NCBI GenBank assembly: GCA_026168455.1
Contig: CM047431.1
Coordinates: forward strand, 62,082,910 to 62,146,909
Reading direction: 5' to 3'
Length of the DNA stretch: 64,000 bases
From: Theocolax elegans
Taxonomy: Eukaryota; Arthropoda; Insecta; Hymenoptera; Cerocephalidae
In this document: piece by piece, positions 22,256 through 36,300 of the stretch
Numbering within the stretch: position 1 is the stretch's first letter
How the letters are laid out: each line of letters opens with the position of its first letter
Position numbers and translations under genes: made by a program
Notes under the pieces: generated by a model
Database searches by the model: none
What the model was told of the DNA's origin: nothing
The model's input: the letters and a program-made list of their open reading frames with translations, nothing else

Positions 22256-25200
22256 TGATATTTGACTTAATTGTAGTACTCAATAGTAAAACAAGTTGTC
22301 AAATTTTATTGTCTCTCATTCGATTGTTTGAAAAAAAAATACTGGTTATGTCAAGTTTATATAGACCGACACACGTGATATTGATATTGTATACACGTAG
22401 ATAAAATAATTTTAATTTAATTATATAATGTCAATAAAATAATAAGTACAATCAAAACTTATATTATCGATTATAAGTTGTATTGTAAAAAAATGTTTGT
22501 TCTAATTATTCTTTAGTATTCCGTTATTAAATGAGCAGTGTTTGTGTATATTGTTTTTGTGTACGGCTGTCCGTGCTCCACGACTGCAGAGTGCAGCATC
22601 TGATCGCCTTCTAAACTCAAACACTGTAGTTATTTTTTATTAAATTTCGAATGCTAGAAGTGCGGTAATCATTGCATTTTGTTTAAATTACTAAATTATA
22701 TTTATATTGAATTAATGTACCTCAGTGCAATAATAAACAAAAGTTTATTTCCATTTCAAGAAAAATAAGAAATGTAAGCGAATGAAAACTTGCAAGATTG
22801 CAACTTAAAATTTTAGGGAGGTACCAACGTTAGTAAAAAAAAAAATAACGCGGGACATTTAAATATTTTTGTTTTTTCATATTTATGTAATGATGTGATT
22901 ATAATACCTAGTTGCACTAAAAGTAGCTCAATATATCTTTACGAGATCAATATTGATTAAATAAAATAAAAAACATAGTAAAAGTAAAATAGAGTATAAT
23001 TTATCTAATATTTTACTATGCTTGCTAAAATAAACATAGAATCCATACTATTTGACATAAAATATTTTACAATTGAATAATACTGAGTAACTTAAAATTA
23101 AATTATAATCAATTCAACAAAAAAACTATATGTATTATGGATTTTGTTTAAGATGATGAATATGAAGAATTCTTTAAAAAGAATATCAGGTATATACTAT
23201 ATCTTAAAAAATAAATACAACTTAAATATTGTATGATAATAATATATTTATGTATATATGTATATATGTATATATATATATATATACATTATTTCACATG
23301 TAAAATAATTACAATTCATTCTTTGCACTCAGTTTTTTTATCTCGCATAGTTCTCTGAAATTTCTTTTTCATTTTTTTCTTTTTGGTCAACAAATAACAA
23401 AGTATATAGAAGATGATCATTTTTTTTGTTTCTTATCCATCTCATTCATACTCACACTCATTCGTTCTTGAAAACTCTAGAAAACTGCTTGTGTAATGTA
23501 AATGTATATTTATAGTTTATTTTTTTTCGGCACTCTGCGTTACGTACTCATCTACAAAAATCTCAAAAGTATCCATTAAAAAATTCGTGTTAAAATGAAA
23601 CATTCTGCGTGATGATTAAAAAAAATCTACTCTACAAATGTTAATTGTTAAAGAAAAAGAACTAATTAGCATTCTCATTTATATTAATTTTGATTTACAA
23701 TATTCTTTAACACTTCTTTCATTGTACAAATATATGGGCCGATGTTCAATTAGCAAATAGCTAGTATTACATGATTCAAAAAAATCTGCATCGTCAAGAT
23801 ACATTATACAAAGAGGAAACTTGTAGCAATTAGTTACTACAGTTTTTAAAAAAAAAAGAAAATGTATACCATTACACACCACTCCCAAACTCCCTTCACA
23901 AATATACATAATAAACTTTTATATATAAACAATTCATTCGGTGACTCGATTGTGTGGTTGTTGGGCAACTTGTTAATTACATATTTTAACCATACTGTCA
24001 GGCACAAACAAAAAGGCTGAAGTTGCGTTTTCTTATCGTTGAAACTACTCTTTTTTTAAACTGTTAATTATATGACCTTTCACTTACATGAGTATTCGTT
24101 TAAAGTGTTATTAATGAATTACCATCAGATTGACAAAATTTATAATTAATAACTGACAGTTCCTTTTGCTTTTTCTTCTTTTTTAGTTGTTATTTACACA
24201 TGCATAGTTTAATTAATCCCATGAAGACATTAAACATTTCATCAATTGAGAATATGTGAGAAATGTTGCACAAATTTTTCTGGTTATATATATACAATTT
24301 CGTTGAAAAATCAATAAAGTACAATGAAACATCTCATGTTTCTTAATAAATTTTTTTACATGAAAAGGAGGTTTAAAAAAAAATAAGAAAGAACGTCATG
24401 GAAAAAAAATCAGATATTTCGTTATTCCAGCGGACGTTCCATGTATACGCAATAATTCTTTCATAATCGGTAGGTACCCTTTGTTTATAACCCTACGAGC
24501 ATTCGATTTTTCATAATTAACTTTACGGAAAGTATGTAAAGTTAATGATGGAAAGACACAACGACTGAGGACTTAAGTCCTCAAATTACAAGCGCAGTCG
24601 AAATATTTACAATTCTCATCCATACTAAAATTCCACAATTCTTTTTATAAAAGAAGCCTTTTACTATAAAATTCGTGTACCTTAATAATGATCTTGATAA
24701 TGATAAATCATAAACTTTTTAATATGAATTATACATATATAACTATGTAAGAATTGTCTAAATACACATAAAAATTTCTTTTTTCATTTAATGTATATAC
24801 CTTCAAATCTATCATATAAAAATTACAAAAGATGTTAGTATTAAATTGCATTTGTTTACTTAACAGTATCGGCTTAAATAAATTATACAAAGATTATTCT
24901 TGTGTGTATTTAGTTCTCAACAAATGTCGTGTCGATCATACATAGATTTCACCCATAAAAATTCGAGAATTGCTCTTTTTGCCTAGGATTTTATTCGTTA
25001 TAATAAAGTAATGTATAAATAAGAGATTGTTTATTTATAAACTATATATAATTAAAATTAACTCTTACAGGTAAATGTTTTTTTCGTTTTTTTAATGATT
25101 CTTAACAGATTACAATATTCTAAAATTTCCATATTTTCATCCGCTTTATTTTATGTTCAACGTAATAATTTAGTGAGGAACAACAATTTTTGTCAACAAA

Positions 25201-26498
25201 AAAAAAGTAAAACTTATACAGCAACAATATATTTAAAACCAAAAGGGTAATACATATTGTAAAATGTAATAAAAAAGATTCTAACTGTTGAAAAAAAAGT
25301 AAAAATAATAAATAATTGTAAATTTCAAACAAATAGAAATTTTTTTAAATTTTATCTTGCACAGCAATTTTATAATTATTCGGATTATTATAGTTATAAA
25401 AATTAACTGCTCATGTAGGCAATATTTAATAAACCGTATTATCACGATTGCAGAAATTAAAGCTTTAATTTCTTTCAAAAAGTGATTAAGATTAGTACAA
25501 TTCTGGATTAATATCGGTTTTTGCTCGCAAATTTTATACGTCTAAGATCGAATTTTTTTATCTATGTATGATCGATATTACTTTTTGCGTACAGTTTTGA
25601 GTCAAACATTATTCGAATAATTACAATCGATGGATTTTTTTACTCCAGCTACCATCTCCTCCACTATTCATTCGTGGACACATCAATCTTACAAAAATTA
25701 CATTATTGTATTTGATTTTTCCCGTCGATTTAAATAATTATTTCTTTTGAAACAAATTTTATAATGTAGATGCAATCTTACCTGTAAGGTACATGCATCA
25801 TTTTATTTGTATTTATAAACAATATTGCACATAAAAAACGTCTCATTTATATATTATAACTTGCTAAAGAATGTTGCTTATAAAATTTGAATTATTGTAT
25901 ATATTTATTTGCTAGAAATAATAATTATAAAGATTTTAAGATTCTTAAAATTGCAAGAATATTGACTATAAAATCATCATACCTTACTAAGCAGTTTCAT
26001 AAAGCCTATTTATTCTAAAATGCATTATAATTATTTATATATTAATTTAAACTGATAATTTTAAGAATCATGAAACCGACATAATTATATGATGTAAATT
26101 CATTATACTTTTTTCACAAATGTTCATTTTTTTATGGTATACGAAGTAAATTGACTCAAAATGCTGTTGTTTTGCATAACATTTTGACGCAATTGCAGTA
26201 TGAACAGTGTATCTTATTCTAATTGAAACATTTTCAAATTGAAAAACAATAATATGGCGTTTAATGTTATAATACTACGATTATAACGTGACGTTTAAAT
26301 TAAAATAGAATAATTAAACTGTAGACAGATTTACAAATTAAAAAGACTATAAAACTAAAGCACTTTAATTACAGAATATTCAGTAAATACTTATTTGAAT
26401 AAGATCAATCATGCTCATGCTCTCAATAACGCCATAGAGCATTCGAATATAACAATACATTATCGACGGTGAAAAATCAAATTTTCATTCCAAGAAAT
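22256..26498. other. Intergenic, Ashwin upstream and VPS26 3' flank
   Basis: The first 400 bp or so, with a GC-richer patch at 22555-22625, are the likely Ashwin promoter/5' UTR. The stretch nearest 26498 is the likely VPS26 3' UTR. A (TA)n-like tract lies at about 23253-23288. A perfect short palindrome (AACTTTAC/GTAAAGTT) sits at about 24520-24545. I see no coding frame. Confidence 0.6.
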
Positions 26499-29204
26499 TC
26501 ACTGACTCTCAGGACTCAAACTATCTTTATCGCCTTCGCCATCGCCTTCCTCGCGTGTCATTCCTTCAATAGGTGCTTGAGTTTCAGGTGCTGAAGTCGT
26601 TGGTTCTTCTCCATTAGTTTGTATCGTAGGCTCCGTAGATTGAATCGATGATTGTGGACCGTTTTGAGCTGCTCCTTGAGGGAAACCCGTTTCAGCTGAG
26701 ACGAGATGGGACGGTAGGTGCGGTGAGGCTGATTGTGATTTTCGGCTTTTCTCACCTTTACGCCAGAGCGTTATTTCCTATAAACAATTGTGTGGATAAG
26801 TTTTTTTTTCTTTCTTAGTTAAATTCTGAGAAATACAGCGTTAAAACCTTTGTAATGTAAATTTAGATTAATTACCTATACTTTACATTTGCAATTTTGC
26901 AGGTATTAAACTCAATTTTTTAATTGTGTGATGTTTTTTTGTAACAATGAATCTATGCTTTAAGTTTTTATGTACAAACTTATTATGTACAATTACGCAA
27001 TAACAACTTTTTATACAACTACATCAATAGCTTGTAATTTATAAGTTTTTTCCATTTCCTTTTCCTTTTTTTCAAAATATAATTTCATTTTATTACTACT
27101 GTTTATTACTATTGATATATTAGCTTTAGAGAATAGGGGTTCTTTATAATTTCTAAAAAGAACATATTTACCTCTAACGTTTCTAGTTAATTTGAAATAT
27201 TCAAAATAAATGGATATATAATAAATAATTTAAATTAATTGATTAACGCTACTTGACAGTTAGCATTCATGTGATAAAATTCATTAAATAATTCAGGAAA
27301 TGAAAATTTTAAAATAATTAAAATATTCAAATGATATTATAAATTCATTATATTTCAAAGAAATAGGTTCATTCAATGATAATGAAATAAATTTTATTGG
27401 CATAAACAAATAATTTTGTTTAACTTTGTAAATTTAAAATGATTTATTCAGTAAATATTATCATGTTATTTTTAATAATTCAAATTTATTGAATGAAAAA
27501 TATCGACTTATACAATTTTTTACCGTTATATAAATCCGTATTTATACCCATAAATTACACACTTAGCAGTTCCTAATTTGATTGCGTAAATAATTATAAA
27601 TTATTATTCGTTTAACTACTTTGCGATAGTATAACCGACCGACATCTTCCGTGTTTTCGTATACAAATTCTTTTTTGTTATTGTATGTTCATAATTTTTA
27701 AAAATAACTAACTTTTATTTTTTTTGATAAACTAATAAACAGAAGGTGTACAAAGAAACGTTAAGTAAAATATTTTAATAAAGAAACAGCGTTACGATAG
27801 TCAAAAAATAATTATGAATTTTTTTATTAATTCCTTTGATTGAGCATGTAATAGAAAAATCAAACTAAATGGAATAAAAAGTATGGAAAAAATGTATAAT
27901 ATTTCTAGCTTTGGATATTTTCCTTATAGGTGATACGCATTTTTATTGCTTATCTTTGCCATGTTTTCCCCTTTGTATGAAACACAAATTTATTTAAGAC
28001 AAACTTTATTTCTGTGCATTATGAAATATTTAATTACAGAGAATGATATATTTTATGATTAAAAATGTATTTACGTATTAAAATTGTTAAAATACCTGTT
28101 GCTTAAAATATCGTCGATCCTCTTCATCCATGAGGACTAGATTAAGGTAGTATCTAACGCTAAACTTTTTATTAATATCTCGCATTGTAGGTGCCAAATC
28201 GTAACCTGCTAAAAACACTCTAATAGGAATTGATTCTCCTTTAACTGGTGCCCCATCCATTATCTCATATTTGGCTATTGTTTCGTTTTCCGTGAATGTG
28301 TGAGGTCCTGCAAATATATATTCTAATTGAATTCAACAAATTAAGTACAACTATCAACAATATATTGAAAAAAAAGTTCAATCCAGCAGTTATCAAAAAA
28401 TGCATGAAAGAAATGAAAGAAACATTTCTGTCAATGATGGGTTTAAAAATATTTACCGGAACCAGTTGTTTCTCGTTTGATAATAGCTATCTCCATGTGT
28501 TTTATCTTGATTCTGACCAGCAGGAAATAAATTTTTCCAACAATTACATCTTTTAAGTGATATCTGGAAAAAGACAAATATCAATGTTTTATAGTAACTT
28601 AATTTTTTATGAGAGGGAATAAATTAAAAAAACTTTTTACTAACTTGCTCTTATTATATTCAAATTCGATATGCAAACAGTCTTCAATGCCAACTTCCAT
28701 TTTGATAGGGTTGTTCATGTCTGGATAGCAACTAAGGGTATGTACAACAAGCTCAAATTCTTTAACAATGTCGCTTAATCTTCTGACAATTGTCACTCTA
28801 AGGAAATATCTCAGTCGTACATTAGATCCAGTATAACTTTCATATGGTTTTTCCACATTCGGAAATTCAAATTCGTACATAGTGTTGTGAGTGAGTTCGC
28901 CTGGCCTTGCAAGCTCTTTAACCATACTGGTAAATTCATGGTGATTACTTCTATCATAATAAAGTTCTATTTGTCCAATGAATTCTACCTTCACACCTTG
29001 ATGTTCCAATTTGCCAGCTTTCCTCAAGCTAATATGTATCTGAAGAAAGATTTTTTTTATTTGCCATGTGAATTTAGTATACAACCTTAACTCACTGTCA
29101 TTATGTAAGTGTTATTTCAGAAAAAAAGTAGTCAAATTGTACATTTTTAAACTTCTTTTTAATACCACTGTTTTTAATATGGTTATGTTTCAATATAATC
29201 TCTA

Positions 29205-29278
<74 letters not shown>

Positions 29279-30314
29279 TGTATATATATGAATGTATATA
29301 CATCCATTTGGATTTCCATGTGCATAGATATACTTATATCAATGCATATGCTCTTAGTTTGTCAAACTTTTGTCATTTCTGCTTTTTTCATTGAGAAAAC
29401 TAAAATGTGTAAAAAATTGGAAAGTACTGCAGGTATAAAATTAAAAATGTTATATTATTAAGAATTTGTAAATTAAACAAAAGACAAGAAAAAAAATGTA
29501 ATTACTTTTTATTAAAGAAAATATTTATATAAAGAATAATGTAATAAATCTGTAATTATTAATGGGTTAAATAAAGAATAAAGAATAAAGAATAAAGAAT
29601 ACATTTTTAGAATGCTCTGCTTTTTTAGTATTGTTTATTATGTTTGTATACTTATATTGATTTTTATGATTTCCTGTAATCAAATTACAGTTATTAAACA
29701 ATTAAATAAAAAATAACTTTCCTTTCACTTGTAATTAAGTGAAACTAAGCATAATTGATTAATGTCTCAAATTAAAGCATGAAAAGTATTAAAATAATAA
29801 AAGATAATAAAGCAAATTATTTCTTAGAGAAACAAATTAATTAAAGTGCTCAAAAGAATTTTGTTACTAATAATCTATAGTATTAATGAAAAAATAAATT
29901 ACTATTAAATTTAATAAAAGTTTAAAGAGTGTTAAGAAACCTTGTTTAATAATAAAATTAATATTTCTTGGTAATATAAAATGAAGGATTATCAATAATA
30001 TGCTATAATTCCGATAATTAATGATGTGTTAGAATAAAAGTAATAATATATACCCTGCCGGAAACAGTTTCCCCATCAAGATACAACAAATGCCTCTCCT
30101 TCTTCCCATCTTCGGACTTGATATCTGCAGTTTTTCTAGTATCCGCACCATCGAGTGTAATCTCAATATCCGCAGACTGGCCAAATCCAAAGAAGCTCTG
30201 GGAAAATCATAAAAGAATCTCCTTAACATTATAATTGTCCAAGGATAAGGAGAAGCAACAACAAGCTTGAATGATAATAATAAAAAAGAAAGAAGATAAA
30301 AATAATCTTACCAT
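26499..30314 (-). CDS. Vps26: VPS26 retromer subunit, complete, 6 exons
   Basis: VPS26 is the arrestin-like subunit of the retromer, which with VPS35 and VPS29 recycles cargo from endosomes to the Golgi or plasma membrane. Minus-strand exons: ATG alone at 30312-30314, then 30054-30197, 28645-29039, 28457-28563, 28096-28307 and 26499-26777, with GT-AG borders and consistent phases; total 379 residues. Near-identical family blocks are visible: [23 protein letters not shown], [72 protein letters not shown] and [18 protein letters not shown]. The last about 80 residues are a Ser/Pro/Glu/Gln-rich tail that differs from the vertebrate tails, as expected. The first coding exon holds only the initiator codon, so a scan that ignores it would miss the true N-terminus ([13 protein letters not shown]). 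Confidence 0.96.
29209..29270. repeat. (AT)n microsatellite in VPS26 intron 2
   Basis: About 62 bp of uninterrupted TA dinucleotides lie inside the intron between exons 2 and 3. A short (AATAAAG)n run follows at about 29570-29602. Confidence 0.95.
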
Positions 30315-33300
30315 TTTAAATAGCCTAATGAAGTAAATGAGTTGTCAGTGTCTCTTTCCAGTTTACAATACGATCCACGGCATAATTAGCCAAGGTAAAA
30401 GAGAAACTGTTAATGCCTATAGTAAAAATTGTAATCCTTTATCTGTCTGTCTCTTTTTCTACCCTGTGAAAGAGTCACAAGTTGACAATATGGCCGCACG
30501 CCATCGGTCGTCCCTGGCCTGGTTACCACCGTGGGCGGACCCTCCTGGGGGGCGGATTTTTTTAAAGGTTAGGTTATAGATTTGCTTAAAGGAGATGTGT
30601 ACGTCCGGATGACGAGTTAACTGGTATCTCGTCTCTCTCCCTCTCGTTTTACGGCTTATACACGCGGGCACCGATTACGCGAGAGGACTGATCGGCTGGT
30701 AGGTCAGTCATACTGAACTTGCATTTGTGTAGGTGTTAATTGTGTATGTATACAGATAATATATACATGTGTATGTACACACCGGAGTTTTTCTGTATTA
30801 ATGACTATGCTCTGAAGTCTGCGATTTTCTAGTGGATGTTCGATCAATCGAATGTTTCGTTACGTTTTTACATTCCGTAATGCGTAAATTTGTTTAAAAA
30901 AAATGTTTTAATTTTATAATATTATACAATATCTATTGTGTACTATATAGAATTCTAAAGATTGAAACGTTATAATTAGTTTTTTGAAAAATTTGAAATT
31001 ATCAATTTGTAGTTTACAAAGAATAATTTATGAAATTTGTAGACTTTATAAAAATTAAGTCACTTGGTCTAAAATATCGATATATAAAATAGATTTTGTC
31101 ACCATTATTACAATTTGTAAAATATTAAAATGTATACTATCATTTAACATTATTTGTAAAGTTAAGATGGTATATTTTAATCTTTTCGACAAGTGTAAAT
31201 GTCACTAATTATTTCTTTTACATAATATTGTAATCACATTACCCTTTACAAATTGTGTAAATCTCACAAATTAATTTTTTAAAATTATAAAACATTACTT
31301 TTAAATTTTTTATATGTATGTAATTCTGATGTTTAAATCTTCAGAGTTTCAAACTTTATATATTTTTGGTTTAGAATGTATACTTTTCTTTTAAAGATAA
31401 TATCCCGTAATTTTTGATAAATAATAACTGTCTTTAAGTAAGAAGGTTGTAATAATTAAATGAATGTCTTGTTCCATTTGTACAATTGATGACTAGTAAT
31501 GCATTTGAACTTGCATTCTATTAAAACTCGATTGATTAATAGTGACATTCTATTTATTCATTTCTTCATAGTAGATCAATAGCTCATTTGATTTAGTATG
31601 ATAATAAAGACCTGTAAATAGACAATAAAAATATTTTCATCAGTCGATTAATAATTTCATAGTTTTCAGAATACTAGATTGTTAGATGTTAGTTTTATTG
31701 TTTGGTCATGTATAATATATATGTATAAAATTATGCATATTCATCAGTCTTTCCATATACAGGTTTAATTTTCCATCACAGAAGGCTTGTTATACTTAGT
31801 TCACCAAGAAAAATTATATTTGCATTTAGAAAGACCATTGAATAGACATAATTTTGTATAAATACTATTTTATATTGAAAAATCTTTAATCTTCTTGCTA
31901 AATAGATTTGATAAAAATCAAATATTTTAGAGTTTTTGTTATACAACTCAGCTTTAAAAATCTTATTTACCCAAAAAGATACTGAAAATACCTTTAAATT
32001 TATTAATTACATAAAAGAGTAATTTATCTAAAATAAAATGACCAATACAATAAAGATCATAGGTAATAAATGAATACATTATTTTTTCAAGGATTATGAT
32101 TTGCAATGAAATTAATGCTGGCTTTTATTTAGTAACAAAAATGTTCAATACTTTAGTATGATAATAAAGACCTGTAAATAGACAATAAAAATATTTTCAT
32201 CTAAAAATACTATAAATACTATTTTATATTGAAAAATCTTTAATCTTCTTGCTAAATAGATTTGATAAAAATCAAATATTTTAGAGTTTTTGTTATACAA
32301 CTCAGCTTTAAAAATCTTATTTACCCAAAAAGATACTGAAAATACCTTTAAATTTATTAATTACATAAAAGAGTAATTTATCTAAAATAAAATGACCAAT
32401 ACAATAAAGATCATAGGTAATAAATGAATACATTATTTTTTCAAGGAATAATACTGCAAACAACTATTGAATAAAAAAGCATAATATAAAATAATTAAAA
32501 CTAATTTAATATTATACATTTTTACATAAGTACAACTTACGATTTTGCGGTGAAAAACGAGTTAATGAACAAGAACATATTATTTGTACATAAAATAATG
32601 GTAAATTCAATAACGCGCTATTTTACACATTAATTAATGACGATCAGCGCACCATTTTTATACTATATTGTTTAACAATAACAAATTTGTTTAACGAAAT
32701 TAACAAGCTGCAAATTAATGGTGCTTTGTTTGTGATAAAAAATGCAAGCTTTATAGAGTGATTATTAAATATTCAAACAACTTGGAGCATCTTTGAATAC
32801 AACTTTTTAACGTTTAAAAAGAACTTGCATTTTTTTCAACCTATGGCAATAATAATATAAAACAATCGATCATTAAATTGTCGATTACAATTAATTTATA
32901 TATCACATATATTTACAACGAATTTAATACAAATTCGAACGATTTGCGTTTAGGACCATTTAAAAAATAATTATATTCGATATAATATATATCTTATTTT
33001 TAACTAAGAGATGCTATACTTTTTTAATTTGGAGATCAGTATGAAAACTCAAAAAATTTTAATTGTTAATACTTTTATAAATATTTTTATGCAATCTGCA
33101 TGTTACTTATTTTTTCGGCAAATTAATACATTGAAATAACATTCAATGAATTGCATTGAAATACTGAAGTAGAAATCGAAATTTCTTAGTACCATCGATC
33201 ACACAGATTTTCCTGCGCAACATTGAATAACTAAAATATCGGTTTGTGTATTTTCTGACAGTTTTTTAATACTTTTCGTTACTTATTTAAAAATCGTTAA

Positions 33301-33342
33301 AACTTAGTAACGAGAGTAGCATTTTTTCCATTAATAAACTAT
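30315..33342. other. Intergenic, VPS26 promoter side and TUBGCP6 3' flank
   Basis: The GC-richer stretch at about 30470-30700 directly upstream of the VPS26 ATG exon is the likely promoter/5' UTR on the minus strand. The stretch nearest 33342 should hold the TUBGCP6 3' UTR. Between them is AT-rich DNA with a local duplication (31593-32447) and no supported ORF. Confidence 0.6.
31593..32447. repeat. Local direct duplication, about 235 bp plus 49 bp blocks
   Basis: Block 31593-31641 recurs at 32153-32201, and block 31857-32092 recurs at 32212-32447, almost unchanged. In the second copy the two blocks are nearly adjacent, so about 215 bp of the first copy was lost. This looks like a recent tandem duplication with an internal deletion. 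Confidence 0.9.
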
Positions 33343-36300
33343 CTACTTTGTCGTAATAAGATCGTAACGGTGATTAATGTTGAGCGCGTGCAAAAATTGC
33401 AAAAGATGAGGCTGGTATCCACTGTTAGCTAATTTTTGCGCCACGTGAGCTAAATAAGCCCTTTGTTCCATGAAGGCCAAATACATTTTTCCAAGATTTT
33501 CATAACTCGGTGCTGCCGTTTGTGATCCTTTCCAATTTTGAGATCTTATACAGTTATGAAATTTCAATACTACTTTGAATATGTTGCAGAGACATGTGCG
33601 CATTTTTGCACCACGGACGTTGAGCATGCATCTAAAAAATATTAGCAAAGTATAATTATATACTTAAAAAAATAAATAACTTTAAAATAATATCAATTTT
33701 AACAATTTAATTTATTATAATATATATATATATAATGCAACTTTAATCTTGTTAAAAAAATTTATTTATCTCTTTTTTGTCAACTATCAAGTTGCAACAA
33801 AATTTCATTAATTGCTATAACGAAATGTTTTCCATTATAAGAAAACATTATAGTAAAATAGAACAAAACAATGAACAGAGGGCACAAATCAATTGTAGGC
33901 AGTTGTACGTTTTATTGATTCATTACCTCGATAAAATCTTCTTTATATAACTGACATGTGTGTCATAAACTTCATCAAGCGTCGTCGCGTTCTCGAGATC
34001 CTTTTCAAATTCAGACCAGCTCGCGTGCAACACACTGCAGGTCAAATAAGTATGCAGTGCATTCATAAATTGCATCATTGAATGCCTGTACAATTGAACC
34101 TACAAATGGAAAATAATCCTTTGTGAAACCATATAATTTTGATAAAACTATTTTAATTTTACCTTATGATGATTATTTGTAATTTCAGTTTTTCTTTCCA
34201 TTTTTAAAATATGAAAATCTTCTTGTAAGACCCAAAGAACACGACCGACCATAAGTAAAAATTTAAATACTCTGCTGTACTGCTGCATTACTATATCGTT
34301 GAAGATTATGTTTAGAGGCCATGAAAGTTTATAATTTAAAGAGAGGCAGCTTAATATTTCTGGATTCGAAGTCTGTATTGCAATAAATAAATTCTTTTTA
34401 GTTTAGTTAATTATAATAAAATTAATAATTATATTTTATGATATTTACCTGTAAAGTTGCTGGGACTTCAGTGGCGGATAAACTGACTAATTCAGAATTT
34501 GCATAACTGCTACTAAGTGAACTGACTAGAGCCTTTTCTAAAAGATTTGTAAGAGTCGACGAGTTAAATAGTTCGATAGGTGAGGAGATTTCGTACAACC
34601 TGATAAAGAGTGATTGAGTGAGAGTTTTAGCAAATTCACCATTTAGAAGGAAAAAGAAGCTTCTTAGACTGTGAAGGTGGGAGAGAAGCTGGTGCTCATT
34701 CAACAGATACTGAAACCACAAATTTAAGATATAAAGTTTTTACTTATTTGTTCCAAAGAATATTTTAAGATTTTGATTATTATAATATATAATAATGAAA
34801 CATGAAATATAAAAATTGTATTTATATTTTTGCAAACATTATTTTGCACAAGTTATTTATATTTCTTTTATAATTAAATATTTATTACTTTTTTAAATCT
34901 TTTAATTTCCGTTAATTAAAATTAAGTGGAAAATAAAGTTGCTAAAAATGTTAAGATAACTTGTATATAAAACAAAAATACACTTTACCTTGATAATTGC
35001 ATTATTTACAAGTTTACTCTGCACTGTAAGTGGAATAATAACAGATTTTTCTAGGTACACATGTAACGAAGTATTATCTATCATTTCAACATCAGCAATA
35101 GTTAATTGTTGATTTTCAGTGGACGGAGTATTAGGAACTGATCCCAATCCAAAAAAATTTGGAAATACTGGGGTGATTTGAAAATTTTTGTAGCCTCGAG
35201 ATTGTGACGTTTCATCCGTAGACATACCATCTGACGATCTTGCGTATAACATGTCACTAAAATAGAATATTAATAATGTAATTTTAGTATTATTAAATAA
35301 AATCTACAATATTAATAATAATTATAATAATTATAATTAATTAATCAGTAACTACTAAACAAAAAAAAACTTTACCTGTGATTGGTTATTTCAGAGAATG
35401 GTGTATTTTCACAGCTATGCACCAGTACAGAACTGCTATGAGTTGATTCGGTAAAATGATCAGTGGTTGTTGACATTGGAGTATCTTTAAGGTGCTCAAT
35501 CTGATTTCGATTTTTTTGAAAATCAGTATTTTCTGATATTGGAACATTAATTTCATTTATGAAATGATGAGACATAACTCGATTTCTATTTATTTGCATA
35601 TCAGTCATAGGAAGTTTTTCCGTAGGTTCTATTATCATAGGATCATTAAAATTTAGATGCTGACAATTTCGTAATCGATTCATCTGAATTTCAGTTTTTT
35701 CATTGTTAAATTGTTTTTCTACGTTGTCATTTGTTTCTACATCGTTCCAATTTAAATGGGTAAGGTGCTGAGTATTTCTCAGCCTGTTCATTTGGATCTC
35801 TGTTAACTCAGATTTAGTATCTGCTGTAGGAATTATTGTAGTAGATTCATTATTATTTGGAGTGAGTCCATACTCTTGTTTAAGAACTTTTAGCTTATTA
35901 CGTTCAGCTTCTGTCATGTTGTCAGTTTCAACAAGATTTAACAAATTTTGAGTTGCGTTTTGATTGTTCTTCGAACCATCTAGTCTATCATTTGAGTACT
36001 TTGATGTACTGACACTTGTAATATCAAGTACAGTAGGACGAACAGCTTTGATCGAAGTCTGTTCAATGCTAACATTTTGATTTGTCCTATCTAATACACT
36101 GACATTTTGATTCTTTTCAACAAAAGCATTTAAATTTTGATTTGTGATAGGTGATTTTACAGAAGTTGGATTGCTATTTTCATCTTCACTTACTGATTCC
36201 TCAACTTGATCTTCTTTACTTTCAATTATTTCATTCTCAACCACTATTTCGGTGTCATTACTTTCCTCATGATTTGGTTTTTCATCTACGTTAACAATAC

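Noticed and set aside
29101..29325. ORF with long Ile-Tyr repeats
   Set aside because: It is a translation of the (AT)n microsatellite.
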